From NCBI GenBank assembly GCA_900553135.1, contig USCO01000012.1, forward strand, positions 1 to 31,156: DNA of 31,156 bases, read 5' to 3'. The translations under genes and the position numbers were made by a program. Source of the stretch: an uncultured Eubacteriales bacterium. GTDB lineage: Bacteria > Bacillota > Clostridia > Oscillospirales > Oscillospiraceae. Shown piece after piece: positions 7,105 through 14,418 of the stretch (positions are counted from its first letter, which is position 1; every line of letters starts with the position of its first letter). The notes below the pieces were generated by a model, which saw only the letters and a list, made by a program, of their open reading frames with translations, ran no database searches and was not told the origin of the DNA.

Positions 7105-7545
7105 ATGGATCTTTTATCAATTGCAATCATCATTTTTATCATCATGGAGTCGGCCAATGTGGCCATTCTCTACTTCTGGCCCGGCAGCCGGTTAGGCAAC
7201 GGCGTGGCTGTGTTCAATGCCTATTTCAACCCCGGAAGTGAGGAGCAGCGGCTGTTTACCTCTTATCTGGTGAACTGGGTGGCCGGTGTGAAGCTGATTT
7301 TCATTTTCCTGCTGGCGGTGATTTTGGTCCTGGGCACGGAGCAGGTGAAGCTGTGGGGGGTGGTGGCCATGATTTTGTCCATTGCCACCTACTTCTGGCG
7401 GCTGCACCCCACCATCAAAAAGCTGGACGCCATGGGCTGTATCACCCCCAAGGGCTACTCCAAGGCTCTGGGCTGGATGATCACCGGATTTCTCATCATG
7501 TTCTCCCTGGCTTTGGTGGGTCATATCCTGATGGGGGTGATGTGA
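7105..7545 (+). CDS. Four-helix membrane protein of unknown function
   Basis: This 146-residue protein has four hydrophobic segments (about 5-22, 56-78, 82-96 and 120-144) and a short soluble loop between. I do not recognise the family. GAGGAG sits 9 bases before the ATG. The stop is 2 bases before the start of the alpha/beta hydrolase gene, so both are one operon driven by the promoter at 6985-7013. A shared membrane-linked role is plausible, because the hydrolase also begins with a membrane anchor. Confidence 0.85.
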   Translation: MDLLSIAIIIFIIMESANVAILYFWPGSRLGNGVAVFNAYFNPGSEEQRLFTSYLVNWVAGVKLIFIFLLAVILVLGTEQVKLWGVVAMILSIATYFWRLHPTIKKLDAMGCITPKGYSKALGWMITGFLIMFSLALVGHILMGVM

Positions 7546-7547
7546 GC

Positions 7548-8258
7548 ATGAAAGCAACCCGGATGTCCCGGCGCAAAAAGTGGCTTCTTGCCGGTGGAAT
7601 CGTCCTTTTGATTCTGGCCATTCTGGCGGGGGCCTTTTTCTGGTATGTGTCCGATTACTACAAAGCAGAGGACGTGGCCCTTGAGGTACTGGCTCAGGAC
7701 AGCGGCATCACGGTGCAGGACAATTTGACCATCCTCTCCCCCTCCCAGCCCACCGCCACCGCCATCATTTTCTATCCCGGCGCCAAGGTGGAGGCGGAGG
7801 CCTACCTGCCTCTCCTGGACCAAATTCGGCAGACCGGAGTCACCTGCATTCTGGTCCATATGCCCTTCCACATGGCGATTTTTGACGCCAATGCGGCGGA
7901 AGAGGTCATGGCCCAGTTCCCGGAGTACCAGCACTGGTACATGGCCGGGCACTCCATGGGCGGCGCCATGGCCTCCAAATTTTCCGCCGACCATCCCGAC
8001 CAGGTGGACGGACTCATTCTCATGGGCGCCTACATCTACGGCGATTATCCTGCGGAAAAAACTTTGACCATTTACGGCTCCCTCAACCAGAGTGTGGAGG
8101 ACCACATCGACTACACGGAGAACATTGTGGAAATCGAAGGTGGCAACCACGCCCAGTTCGGCAACTACGGTCCTCAGAAGGGAGACCTGCCCGCCACCAT
8201 CTCCGCCCAGGAACAGCAGGCCCAGACCGTGGCCGCCATCGAGGCATTTCTGGGATAA
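7548..8258 (+). CDS. Membrane-anchored alpha/beta hydrolase
   Basis: The 236-residue protein starts with a basic stretch and one membrane helix (about 13-33), placing the domain outside the cytoplasmic membrane. The hydrolase core shows the nucleophile elbow GHSMGG (Ser136), and a likely catalytic histidine is His201 in GGNHAQFGNYG. It resembles the dienelactone-hydrolase-like alpha/beta hydrolase_5 group. The substrate is unknown. It follows the membrane protein gene with only two bases between, and its ribosome binding site overlaps the upstream gene's end. Confidence 0.9.
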   Translation: MKATRMSRRKKWLLAGGIVLLILAILAGAFFWYVSDYYKAEDVALEVLAQDSGITVQDNLTILSPSQPTATAIIFYPGAKVEAEAYLPLLDQIRQTGVTCILVHMPFHMAIFDANAAEEVMAQFPEYQHWYMAGHSMGGAMASKFSADHPDQVDGLILMGAYIYGDYPAEKTLTIYGSLNQSVEDHIDYTENIVEIEGGNHAQFGNYGPQKGDLPATISAQEQQAQTVAAIEAFLG

Positions 8259-8296
8259 ATGCCTTCCGCGAATAACCTCAAATAGAAAACAAGCAT

Positions 8297-8325
8297 TTTA
8301 CATTTTGGGACGTTGGAGATACAAT
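8297..8325 (+). promoter_or_regulatory. Promoter of the flavodoxin gene
   Basis: TTTACA (8297-8302) and TACAAT (8320-8325) are 17 bases apart, about 33 bases before the start codon. Confidence 0.7.
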
Positions 8326-8357
8326 AGAGCCAAACGATGCGTAAGGAGGTTTTTCGT

Positions 8358-8834
8358 ATGAACGCATTGGTCGCTTATTTTTCCGCTACCGGCACCACCG
8401 CCAAGGCGGCGAAGGCTCTGGCAAAGGCCGTGGGTGGGGACCTCTATGAGATCAAGCCCGCCGTTCCCTACACCAGCGCTGACCTGGACTGGACGAACAA
8501 GAGTTCCCGCTCCAGCCTGGAGATGAAGGACGCCAACTCCCGTCCCGCTTTGGCCGACACCAACGCCCCGGTGGCCGGACACGATGTGATCTTCCTGGGC
8601 TTCCCCGTGTGGTGGTATGTGGCTCCCACCATCCTCAACACCTTCCTGGAGGCCTATGATTTCAGAGGAAAGACCATCGTTCTCTTCGCTACCTCCGGCA
8701 GCAGCGGTCTGGGCAAGTCGGCCGCCGGACTGCGTCCCAGCGCCCCCGGCGCCAAGATCGTGGACGGCCGGATGCTCAACGGCAGCCTCAACGAGGCGGA
8801 GCTGAAGTCCTGGGCAGAAGGGCTGAATCTGTAA
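8358..8834 (+). CDS. Flavodoxin
   Basis: The 158-residue protein is a single-domain flavodoxin of the NAD(P)H-quinone-type/flavodoxin_4 family: FSATGTTAKAAKAL (8-21) is the FMN phosphate loop, and FPVWWYVAPTILNTFLE is the conserved flavin-side region. The FATSGSSGLGKS loop follows. It would carry electrons in reduction reactions or keep quinones/flavins reduced; the partner is not identified. AAGGAGG precedes the ATG. Single gene with its own promoter and terminator. Confidence 0.92.
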   Translation: MNALVAYFSATGTTAKAAKALAKAVGGDLYEIKPAVPYTSADLDWTNKSSRSSLEMKDANSRPALADTNAPVAGHDVIFLGFPVWWYVAPTILNTFLEAYDFRGKTIVLFATSGSSGLGKSAAGLRPSAPGAKIVDGRMLNGSLNEAELKSWAEGLNL

Positions 8835-8854
8835 TATATCCAAAATTTTAAAAA

Positions 8855-8887
8855 AGAGGAGTGTCCATTGGGACACTCCTCTTTTTA
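8855..8887. terminator. Bidirectional terminator
   Basis: A perfect 12-bp stem (8855-8866 with 8871-8882) with a 4-base loop has A runs before and T runs after, between the convergent flavodoxin and acetyltransferase genes. Confidence 0.88.
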
Positions 8888-9328
8888 CATCTCTCTTTGC
8901 AGATACACCATATCCACCAACTGTACCCCGTCCTCGTAGATGGGGTGGTCATAGTGGTCGGTGAAAAAGTTCTTGACCAGATGGTGCCTGCGAAATCCGC
9001 AGGCCTCATAAAACGGGATGGTGGACGGGCTGTCTCCGGTGCCCACCTGCAGTACCCTATACTGCCCCTTGTAGGTTTGGACGAGAAAGTCCACCATGGC
9101 TTTTCCATAGCCCCTACCCTGCCAGTTCGGCTCCACGGCAATGTTTTTCAGTTCCAGAACGTTGCCGCCCTCGTCTGTCACCACACATTGGGCTTTCACT
9201 CCGCCATCCTCCAGCACATACATGGTCCCACGCTCCAGATAGCGGTCGATCATGTCCTCTTGCTCGTCCGCCAGCAGAAGCAGATCCAGATACTGCTTTT
9301 TATCTGTTTCGATTTTTCTAATCTCCAT
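8885..9328 (-). CDS. GNAT family N-acetyltransferase
   Basis: The 147-residue protein is a GNAT acetyltransferase: NIAVEPNWQGRGYGKAMVDF (62-81) holds the QGRGYG acetyl-CoA pyrophosphate loop, and the IPFYEACGFRRH segment is the usual C-terminal motif. The acceptor is unknown. I chose the ATG at 9326-9328 because GGTGAG lies 7 bases upstream; a GTG four codons earlier overlaps the previous stop and remains possible. It is the second gene of an operon with the dihydrofolate-reductase-like gene. Confidence 0.9.
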   Translation of the reverse strand: MEIRKIETDKKQYLDLLLLADEQEDMIDRYLERGTMYVLEDGGVKAQCVVTDEGGNVLELKNIAVEPNWQGRGYGKAMVDFLVQTYKGQYRVLQVGTGDSPSTIPFYEACGFRRHHLVKNFFTDHYDHPIYEDGVQLVDMVYLQREM

Positions 9329-9336
9329 ATCTGTAC

Positions 9337-9867
9337 TCACCGCTTTTCATACACCAGATCCACGATCCCGTTCCACTGCTCTGTCGACACCAGCTTCAGG
9401 GGAATTTCCTTGGAAAGCTGGGGAAACAGCCGTATTCCCTTGCCCAGCACCGTGGGGATGATGGACAGCCACAGCCGGTCAATGCGGTCCTCTCTCAGCA
9501 GCTGCCCGGCCACCGACGCGCCGCCGCAGATCCAGACATTGCCCTCATACTCCTCTTTCAGTTGGTCCACCAGAGTGGTCAGTTCCCCATTCCAGAAGAA
9601 AATATCCTTCTGATCCCTCTCCTGCCGGTGGGTCACCACATAACAGGGACGGCCCTCATAGGGCCAGCTGTCCGGGGAGAGCTCTGTGACCAGCTGGTGG
9701 TAGGTAGTCCAGCCCATGACGATGGCGTCCACCGTATCCAAAAAAGCCGGGTAACTGCCTGGAGCATCCGGCTGGCTGCCGTCGCCGGACAACCAGTCCA
9801 CGCCGCCCTGCTGATCTGCAAGATATCCGTCTAAACTGACGGCGAGATATAATACGCTCTGTCCCAT
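9337..9867 (-). CDS. Dihydrofolate reductase family (RibD C-terminal-like) protein
   Basis: The 176-residue protein belongs to the DHFR/RibD_C superfamily of small NADPH-dependent reductases: YLAVSLDGYLAD at the N-terminus, IVMGWTTYHQL, and the nucleotide-binding VWICGGASVAGQLL. Such stand-alone members often have unknown substrates and are not proven folate reductases. GGAGG precedes the ATG at 9865-9867. It has its own promoter and is followed by the GNAT gene. Confidence 0.9.
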   Translation of the reverse strand: MGQSVLYLAVSLDGYLADQQGGVDWLSGDGSQPDAPGSYPAFLDTVDAIVMGWTTYHQLVTELSPDSWPYEGRPCYVVTHRQERDQKDIFFWNGELTTLVDQLKEEYEGNVWICGGASVAGQLLREDRIDRLWLSIIPTVLGKGIRLFPQLSKEIPLKLVSTEQWNGIVDLVYEKR

Positions 9868-9889
9868 AATATTTCCTCCGTTTTTTCTT

Positions 9890-9918
9890 ATTGTATCCAA
9901 GAGCGAGGAAAAGAACAA
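9890..9918 (-). promoter_or_regulatory. Promoter of the reductase-GNAT operon
   Basis: On the minus strand TTGTTC (9918-9913) and TACAAT (9895-9890) are 17 bases apart, about 23 bases before the start codon. Confidence 0.7.
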
Positions 9919-10041
9919 GCCGCTGTCTCCACCGGCAGCAAATGTTAGGGCCCAGCAGGCTTTTTGCAATCATCTTCACAAATATTTTCAAAATTTTCAC
10001 ATATTATTTATTCACTTCTTCTATTCAAATGGTGCCGGCCA

Positions 10042-10050
10042 TGCTATACT
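10042..10050 (+). promoter_or_regulatory. Extended -10 promoter of the asr operon
   Basis: TGC-TATACT is an extended -10 element about 115 bases before asrA. The stretch before it (9970-10030) is strikingly AT-rich, with TTTTCA/TGAAAA half-sites that could bind a redox regulator; no firm operator can be named. Confidence 0.6.
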
Positions 10051-10163
10051 GATAGAAGCTATGTGGAAATTTTCTGCGAAACTGACAAACGCCGCATTTC
10101 CCCGCTGCGTCGTTCCGGGGCGGACGGTTTTCAATGGCACACTATATTAGGGAGGTACTGTAC

Positions 10164-11199
10164 ATGGGCTTTTCTCTCTCCGTCTCCCAGGCGGATGCCG
10201 TGCTGCGTGCGCTGAAGAAAGACTTCCGTGTCTACGCACCGAAACGGTTTCCCAAGCAGGGGCGCTACTCCGACACCGATATCATTCGGTATGCCGAAGT
10301 GGATACCTTTGCCGACATCGTATAGGACACCAAGTCCGATTATCCCGCCAAAGAAGTCATCACTCCCATCCAACAAGCCATTTTTTATTTCACCGAAGAC
10401 GAGTATCGTGCCAGCAAAGCCAAAACCAAGCCGATTTTGCTGCTGCCCGCCCCTGCGACATCAACGCCCAAAGGATTTAGGCCCGGATCTACGCCGGAAA
10501 CGGCGGCTATGACGACCTGTACTACACCCGGGTCCGGGAGCTGGTGAAGTTCGCCCTCATGGACTGCAACGGCGGCGACGACACCTGCTTCTGCGTCTCC
10601 ATGGGCACCAACCGCACCGACGATTACGCCCTGGCCCTGAAATTCTCCGCTGACGGGCTCCTGGTCCAGGTGGCCGACCAGTCCCTTGCCCCCTACTTCC
10701 AGGACATGCCCAGGCCGATTACACTCCTGCCTTTGTGGAGGAAAATGAGCTGAAGGTCACCGTTCCCGACCTCAGCGACAAGGCGGTCCGCAAAGCCCTG
10801 AAAACCCATCCCATGTGGCAGGAGTACAACAGCCGCTGCATCTCCTGCGGCGCCTGCACCGTGGCCTGCTCCACCTGTACCTGCTTCACCACCCGGGACA
10901 TCATCTACGGCGACAACCCCGAGGTGGGCGAGCGCCGCCGGGTAACCGCCTCCTGCCAGATCTCCGGCTTTGATCAGATGGCGGGCCAGCGGGAGTTCCG
11001 CTCCACCGCCGCCGACCGTATGCGCTACAAGGTGCTCCACAAGTTCCACGACTATAAGGCCCGGTTCGGGGAAGAGCACATGTGCGTGGGCTGCGGCCGC
11101 TGTACCCACCGCTGCCCCGAGCTGATCTCCATCTCCGCCACCGTCAACAAAGTATCTGCCGCTGTGGAAGAAATCAAGGCTTCCATGGCCAGCCAGTAA
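10164..11199 (+). pseudogene. asrA: Anaerobic sulfite reductase subunit A, broken
   Basis: The conceptual protein is AsrA, the electron-transfer subunit with ferredoxin motifs CISCGACTVAC and CVGCGRCTHRC near its end. It is broken four times: TAG at 10323-10325 (probably a Trp codon), a 1-base loss at about 10438-10450, TAG at 10478-10480 (probably a Gln codon) and a 1-base loss at about 10708-10712. Between these points the reading continues in AsrA-like sequence. GGGAGG still precedes the ATG, and asrB and asrC follow intact at normal spacing. Without repair, AsrA cannot be made full-length; the last block (from 10712) stays open and could be a stand-alone ferredoxin-like fragment. Sequencing or assembly error is the alternative, although four defects in one gene beside clean neighbours argue for real decay. 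Confidence 0.88.
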
Positions 11200-11213
11200 A
11201 GGAGGTCTGCGCT

Positions 11214-12005
11214 ATGATGAACCCTGTCCAGCCTCAGGCCTGTACGATCCTGAACGTGAAAAAAGAGAGTCGTCATGAGTGGACCTTCCGGGTCGCCACC
11301 GATGCCAAACCCGCCCACGGCCAATTTATGCAGCTTTCCATCCCCATGATCGGTGAGGCTCCCATCTCCGTCTCCGCCCAGGGCGACGGATGGCTGGAGT
11401 TTACCATCCGTTCCGTGGGCAAAGTCACCAACGTCATCTTCCAGAAGCAGGCCGGAGACACCCTGTTCCTCCGCGGCCCCTACGGCAAGGGCTGGCCCGT
11501 GGAGCAGTTCCGGGACAAGCACCTGGTGGTCATCACCGGCGGCACCGGCCTGGCTCCCGTCCGCTCCATGCTCAACATGCTGGCCCAGACTCCCGGCTAT
11601 GCCCGGTCGGTCCACCTGATTTGCGGCTTCAAAAATGCCGACGGCATCGTGTTCCACAGCGAGCTGAAGGAGTGGAAGAAGCACTTTTCTACCATTTATA
11701 CCCTGGACAACGGCACCCTGGAGGGCTGGCGCACCGGCATGGTCACGGCCTTTGTGCCGGAGATCCCCTTTGATTCCTTCGGCGGCGACTACGCCGTTGT
11801 GGTGGTAGGCCCGCCCCCCATGATGAAGTTCACCGGTCTGGCCCTCATGGACCACGGCGTGGAGGCGGAAAAGGTCTGGATGAGCTTCGAGCGCAAAATG
11901 TCCTGCGCGGTGGGCAAGTGCGGCCACTGCCGCATTGACGAGGTATATGTCTGTCTCGACGGTCCGGTGTTCCCCTATCCGGCGGCCCGGGACCTGGTGG
12001 ACTGA
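11214..12005 (+). CDS. asrB: Anaerobic sulfite reductase subunit B (FAD/NAD module)
   Basis: The 263-residue protein is the flavin subunit of the assimilatory-type anaerobic sulfite reductase. It has a FAD-binding beta-barrel, an NAD(P)-binding domain (VVITGGTGLAPVRSML), and a C-terminal 2Fe-2S motif CAVGKCGHC...C (Cys231, 236, 239, 247). It passes NADH electrons to AsrA/AsrC for sulfite reduction to sulfide. AAAGGAGG precedes the ATG, 14 bases after the asrA remnant. Intact and conserved, although its partner AsrA is broken. Confidence 0.94.
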   Translation: MMNPVQPQACTILNVKKESRHEWTFRVATDAKPAHGQFMQLSIPMIGEAPISVSAQGDGWLEFTIRSVGKVTNVIFQKQAGDTLFLRGPYGKGWPVEQFRDKHLVVITGGTGLAPVRSMLNMLAQTPGYARSVHLICGFKNADGIVFHSELKEWKKHFSTIYTLDNGTLEGWRTGMVTAFVPEIPFDSFGGDYAVVVVGPPPMMKFTGLALMDHGVEAEKVWMSFERKMSCAVGKCGHCRIDEVYVCLDGPVFPYPAARDLVD

Positions 12006-12023
12006 GAAAGGAGGGGCCAGAGG

Positions 12024-13091
12024 ATGAATCAGGACATCAACATCAAAAAGGTGCGGCTGAACTGCTACCGGCAGTCCAAGGTGCCCGGCCAATTCATGCT
12101 GCAAACGCGCGTGCCCGGCGGCACGGTGGACGCCAAATACCTCAGCTATGTGGAGCACATCGCCAAGACCTGGGGCGACGGCACCTTCCACATGGGCACC
12201 CGGCAGAACTTTGATATTCCCGGCATCCTCTACGAAAATATTCCGGCGGTCAACGCCTATCTGGAGTCATACATCAAGGAAGTGGATGCCGAGCTGTGCA
12301 ACGTGGACATGGACACCATCGCCCACGAGCCCCATCCCTGGGACCCCACGGAGGGCTACCCCACCATCGGCGCCCGCAACATCACCGCCTGCATCGGCAA
12401 TTACCACTGCATCTGCGGCAACTGCAACACCTTTGAGCTGGCCCGGAAGATCGAGCCCATCATCTTCCCCAGCCACTACCACATTAAAATCAACATTGCA
12501 GGCTGTCCCAACGACTGCAACAAGGCGCATATGTGCGACTTCGGCATCATCGGCGTGGCACGCATGACGTACCACCCTGAGCGCTGCATCGCCTGCGGCG
12601 CCTGCGTGCGGGCCTGTCAGAACGGAGCCACCCGGGTCCTGTCGGCCAATCCGGCCATCGGCAAGGTGGAGAAGGACGCCTGCTGCTGCGTAGGCTGCGG
12701 CGAATGCGTCCGCGTCTGTCCCACCAGCGCCTGGACCCGTCAGGAAACCAAGTTCTACCGGGTGATCCTGGGCGGCCGCACGGGCCGTCAGACACCCCGC
12801 ACCGGAAAAATGTTCCTCAACTGGGCCACGGAGGATGTAATTCTGGGGGTGCTGAAGAACTGGCAGAAATTCTCCGCCTGGGTCATGGACTACAAGCCCG
12901 AGTACCTCCACGGCGGCCATCTCATCGACCGGGCCGGCTACAAGAAGTTCAAGGAGATCATCCTGGACGGCGTGGAGCTGAACCCCGAGTGTCTGGTGGC
13001 GGAGGATCTCTACTGGCATGAGACGGAGTACCGCTCCAACTTCAATGTCAAACCCCTGTCAATGCACCACACCGCCGGTCCCAAGGAATAA
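12024..13091 (+). CDS. asrC: Anaerobic sulfite reductase subunit C (siroheme)
   Basis: The 355-residue protein is the catalytic subunit. The siroheme-4Fe-4S site is CIGNYHC (Cys123-x5-Cys129) and CPNDC (Cys161-x3-Cys165), followed by two ferredoxin clusters (Cys188/191/194/198 and Cys222/225/228/232). It reduces sulfite to sulfide with electrons from AsrA/AsrB. It begins 19 bases after asrB with AAAGGAGG, and the operon terminator follows at 13117. All key cysteines are present. Confidence 0.95.
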   Translation: MNQDINIKKVRLNCYRQSKVPGQFMLQTRVPGGTVDAKYLSYVEHIAKTWGDGTFHMGTRQNFDIPGILYENIPAVNAYLESYIKEVDAELCNVDMDTIAHEPHPWDPTEGYPTIGARNITACIGNYHCICGNCNTFELARKIEPIIFPSHYHIKINIAGCPNDCNKAHMCDFGIIGVARMTYHPERCIACGACVRACQNGATRVLSANPAIGKVEKDACCCVGCGECVRVCPTSAWTRQETKFYRVILGGRTGRQTPRTGKMFLNWATEDVILGVLKNWQKFSAWVMDYKPEYLHGGHLIDRAGYKKFKEIILDGVELNPECLVAEDLYWHETEYRSNFNVKPLSMHHTAGPKE

Positions 13092-13116
13092 TTTCCGCCG
13101 GCAGTTCTGATTGAGA

Positions 13117-13160
13117 CAAAGCCCGAAGATCCCTGCAAACGCCAGGGTCTTCGGGCTTTG
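13117..13160 (+). terminator. Terminator of the asr operon
   Basis: A long stem of about 18 bp with one bulged base closes a short loop directly after asrC. The T tract is short (TTTG), so termination strength is moderate. Confidence 0.72.
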
Positions 13161-13235
13161 CTCCCATGCGTGGCATAGTTTCTGAAATCAGCACAAAAGC
13201 AAAACCGTGTCGTTCTCTTTTCGCCCCGCAACCCT

Positions 13236-13245
13236 TATGATCATA
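13236..13245. promoter_or_regulatory. Palindrome at the promoter of the 13285 gene
   Basis: TATGATCATA is a perfect 10-bp palindrome, and its TATGAT can act as a -10 box about 50 bases before the start codon. A -35 is not clear. It could be an operator for the TetR protein encoded in the same operon. Confidence 0.4.
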
Positions 13246-13284
13246 TCAGCAGCTGCAAAGAATACATAAAAGGAGAAGAGAACC

Positions 13285-13644
13285 ATGAACACGGATAAAA
13301 TTTTTGCGGAAGCCATTGCCAACGAATACGCCCCCAAGGACACCTCCAAGGTGGTCGCCCTGAGAAAGCTGGACTGGAAGGCCAAGCGCCCGGCAACCAT
13401 CTTCGCCTATGGCTTTGGAATGGGCATGGCCCTGGTCCTGGGTTTGGGGATGTGCCTTTCCATGCAGGTCATCGGCGGGGGCGGCCTGCTGATGACGGGG
13501 GCCGGGATTTTGCTGGGGATCCTGGGCATCGTGGGAGTGGGCCTCAACTACCCCATCTACAAAAAGCTGCTCCGGTCCGGCAAGGAAAAGTATGCCTTTG
13601 AGATTATGCAGCTGGCCCGGGAGATCAGCGAGTCGGGAGAATAA
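13285..13644 (+). CDS. Small two-helix membrane protein
   Basis: The 119-residue protein has a conserved soluble N-terminus (MNTDKIFAEAIANEYAPKDT) and two membrane helices (about 38-60 and 65-85). This family is widespread in Clostridia and is often labelled dihydropteridine reductase in databases, but I see no reductase motifs, so I do not transfer that name. AAAGGAG precedes the ATG. The TetR gene follows 19 bases later and probably controls it. Confidence 0.82.
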   Translation: MNTDKIFAEAIANEYAPKDTSKVVALRKLDWKAKRPATIFAYGFGMGMALVLGLGMCLSMQVIGGGGLLMTGAGILLGILGIVGVGLNYPIYKKLLRSGKEKYAFEIMQLAREISESGE

Positions 13645-13663
13645 TCCCTAAGGAGGGCGGCAG

Positions 13664-14254
13664 ATGAACAAGTCAGAAAGCAAATACTTCAACACCGCCC
13701 TGCGCATGGACGAGGCGCTGCTGGCCCTGCTGGAGGAGAAGGACCTGGAGTACATCACCGTGAAGGAGATCTGCCGCCAGGCCGGGGTGAACCGCTCCAC
13801 CTTTTACCTGCACTACGAGACCATTTCCGACCTGGTGAATGAGACTCTGGAGATGATCAACCAGCGCTTTCTCTCCTATTTTCCTCAGCAGGAGTCGGAC
13901 GTTCTGGGGAATATGGGCAACGGGGAGCGGGAATCCCTGGTACTGGTCACCCAGGAATATCTTCTCCCCTACCTCCGCTTCATCCGGGACAATAAAACCA
14001 TCTACCGGGCGGCCTTCCGAAATCCCGGCAGCATGGGAGCCCACACCCGGTACGGGGAACTCAAGCAGCAGATCCTGGGTCCCATTCTGGCGCGGTTTGA
14101 CATTCCTGCCGCTCACCGCCCCTACTACATGGCCTACTACGTGGAAGGCATCATGGCCATCGTCAAGGAGTGGCTGCGGCAGGACTGCGCGGACGAGGTG
14201 GAAATGATCGCCCAAATCATCGAGTCCTGCGCACGGCCCAAGAAGAACAACTAG
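13664..14254 (+). CDS. TetR family transcriptional regulator
   Basis: The 196-residue protein has a clear TetR helix-turn-helix: ITVKEICRQAGVNRSTFYLHY, then the variable ligand domain. AAGGAGGG precedes the ATG, and the gene is the second of an operon with the small membrane protein. It is probably a local repressor of that operon; the palindrome at 13236-13245 is a candidate site. Ligand unknown. Confidence 0.92.
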   Translation: MNKSESKYFNTALRMDEALLALLEEKDLEYITVKEICRQAGVNRSTFYLHYETISDLVNETLEMINQRFLSYFPQQESDVLGNMGNGERESLVLVTQEYLLPYLRFIRDNKTIYRAAFRNPGSMGAHTRYGELKQQILGPILARFDIPAAHRPYYMAYYVEGIMAIVKEWLRQDCADEVEMIAQIIESCARPKKNN

Positions 14255-14300
14255 GAGAAATCTTATGGCCGCCTGTAGCGTAATCAAGAAAAGAATAAAA

Positions 14301-14345
14301 CCTCCCACGCCGTGTTTTCAACACAGCATGGGAGGCTTGTTTTTT
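14301..14345 (+). terminator. Terminator after the tetR gene
   Basis: A 16-bp stem with two mismatches (14301-14316 with 14320-14335) is followed by a T run. Confidence 0.78.
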
Positions 14346-14352
14346 CCGATAA

Positions 14353-14389
14353 AGCAAGGGCGGCGGTTCCTTTGAACCGCCGCCTTGCT
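14353..14389. terminator. Hairpin downstream of the giant gene
   Basis: A stem of 16 bp with one bulged G encloses CTTT. It lies 30 bases beyond the stop of the minus-strand giant gene and probably ends its transcript, although the T tract is weak on the minus strand. Confidence 0.7.
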
Positions 14390-14418
14390 GCAAGGTATTA
14401 TGTTCTGAAACGCTGCGC

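Noticed and set aside
13117..13160. Possible riboswitch or attenuator after asrC
   Set aside because: The hairpin follows a stop codon directly and has no aptamer-like features; it is better read as the operon terminator.
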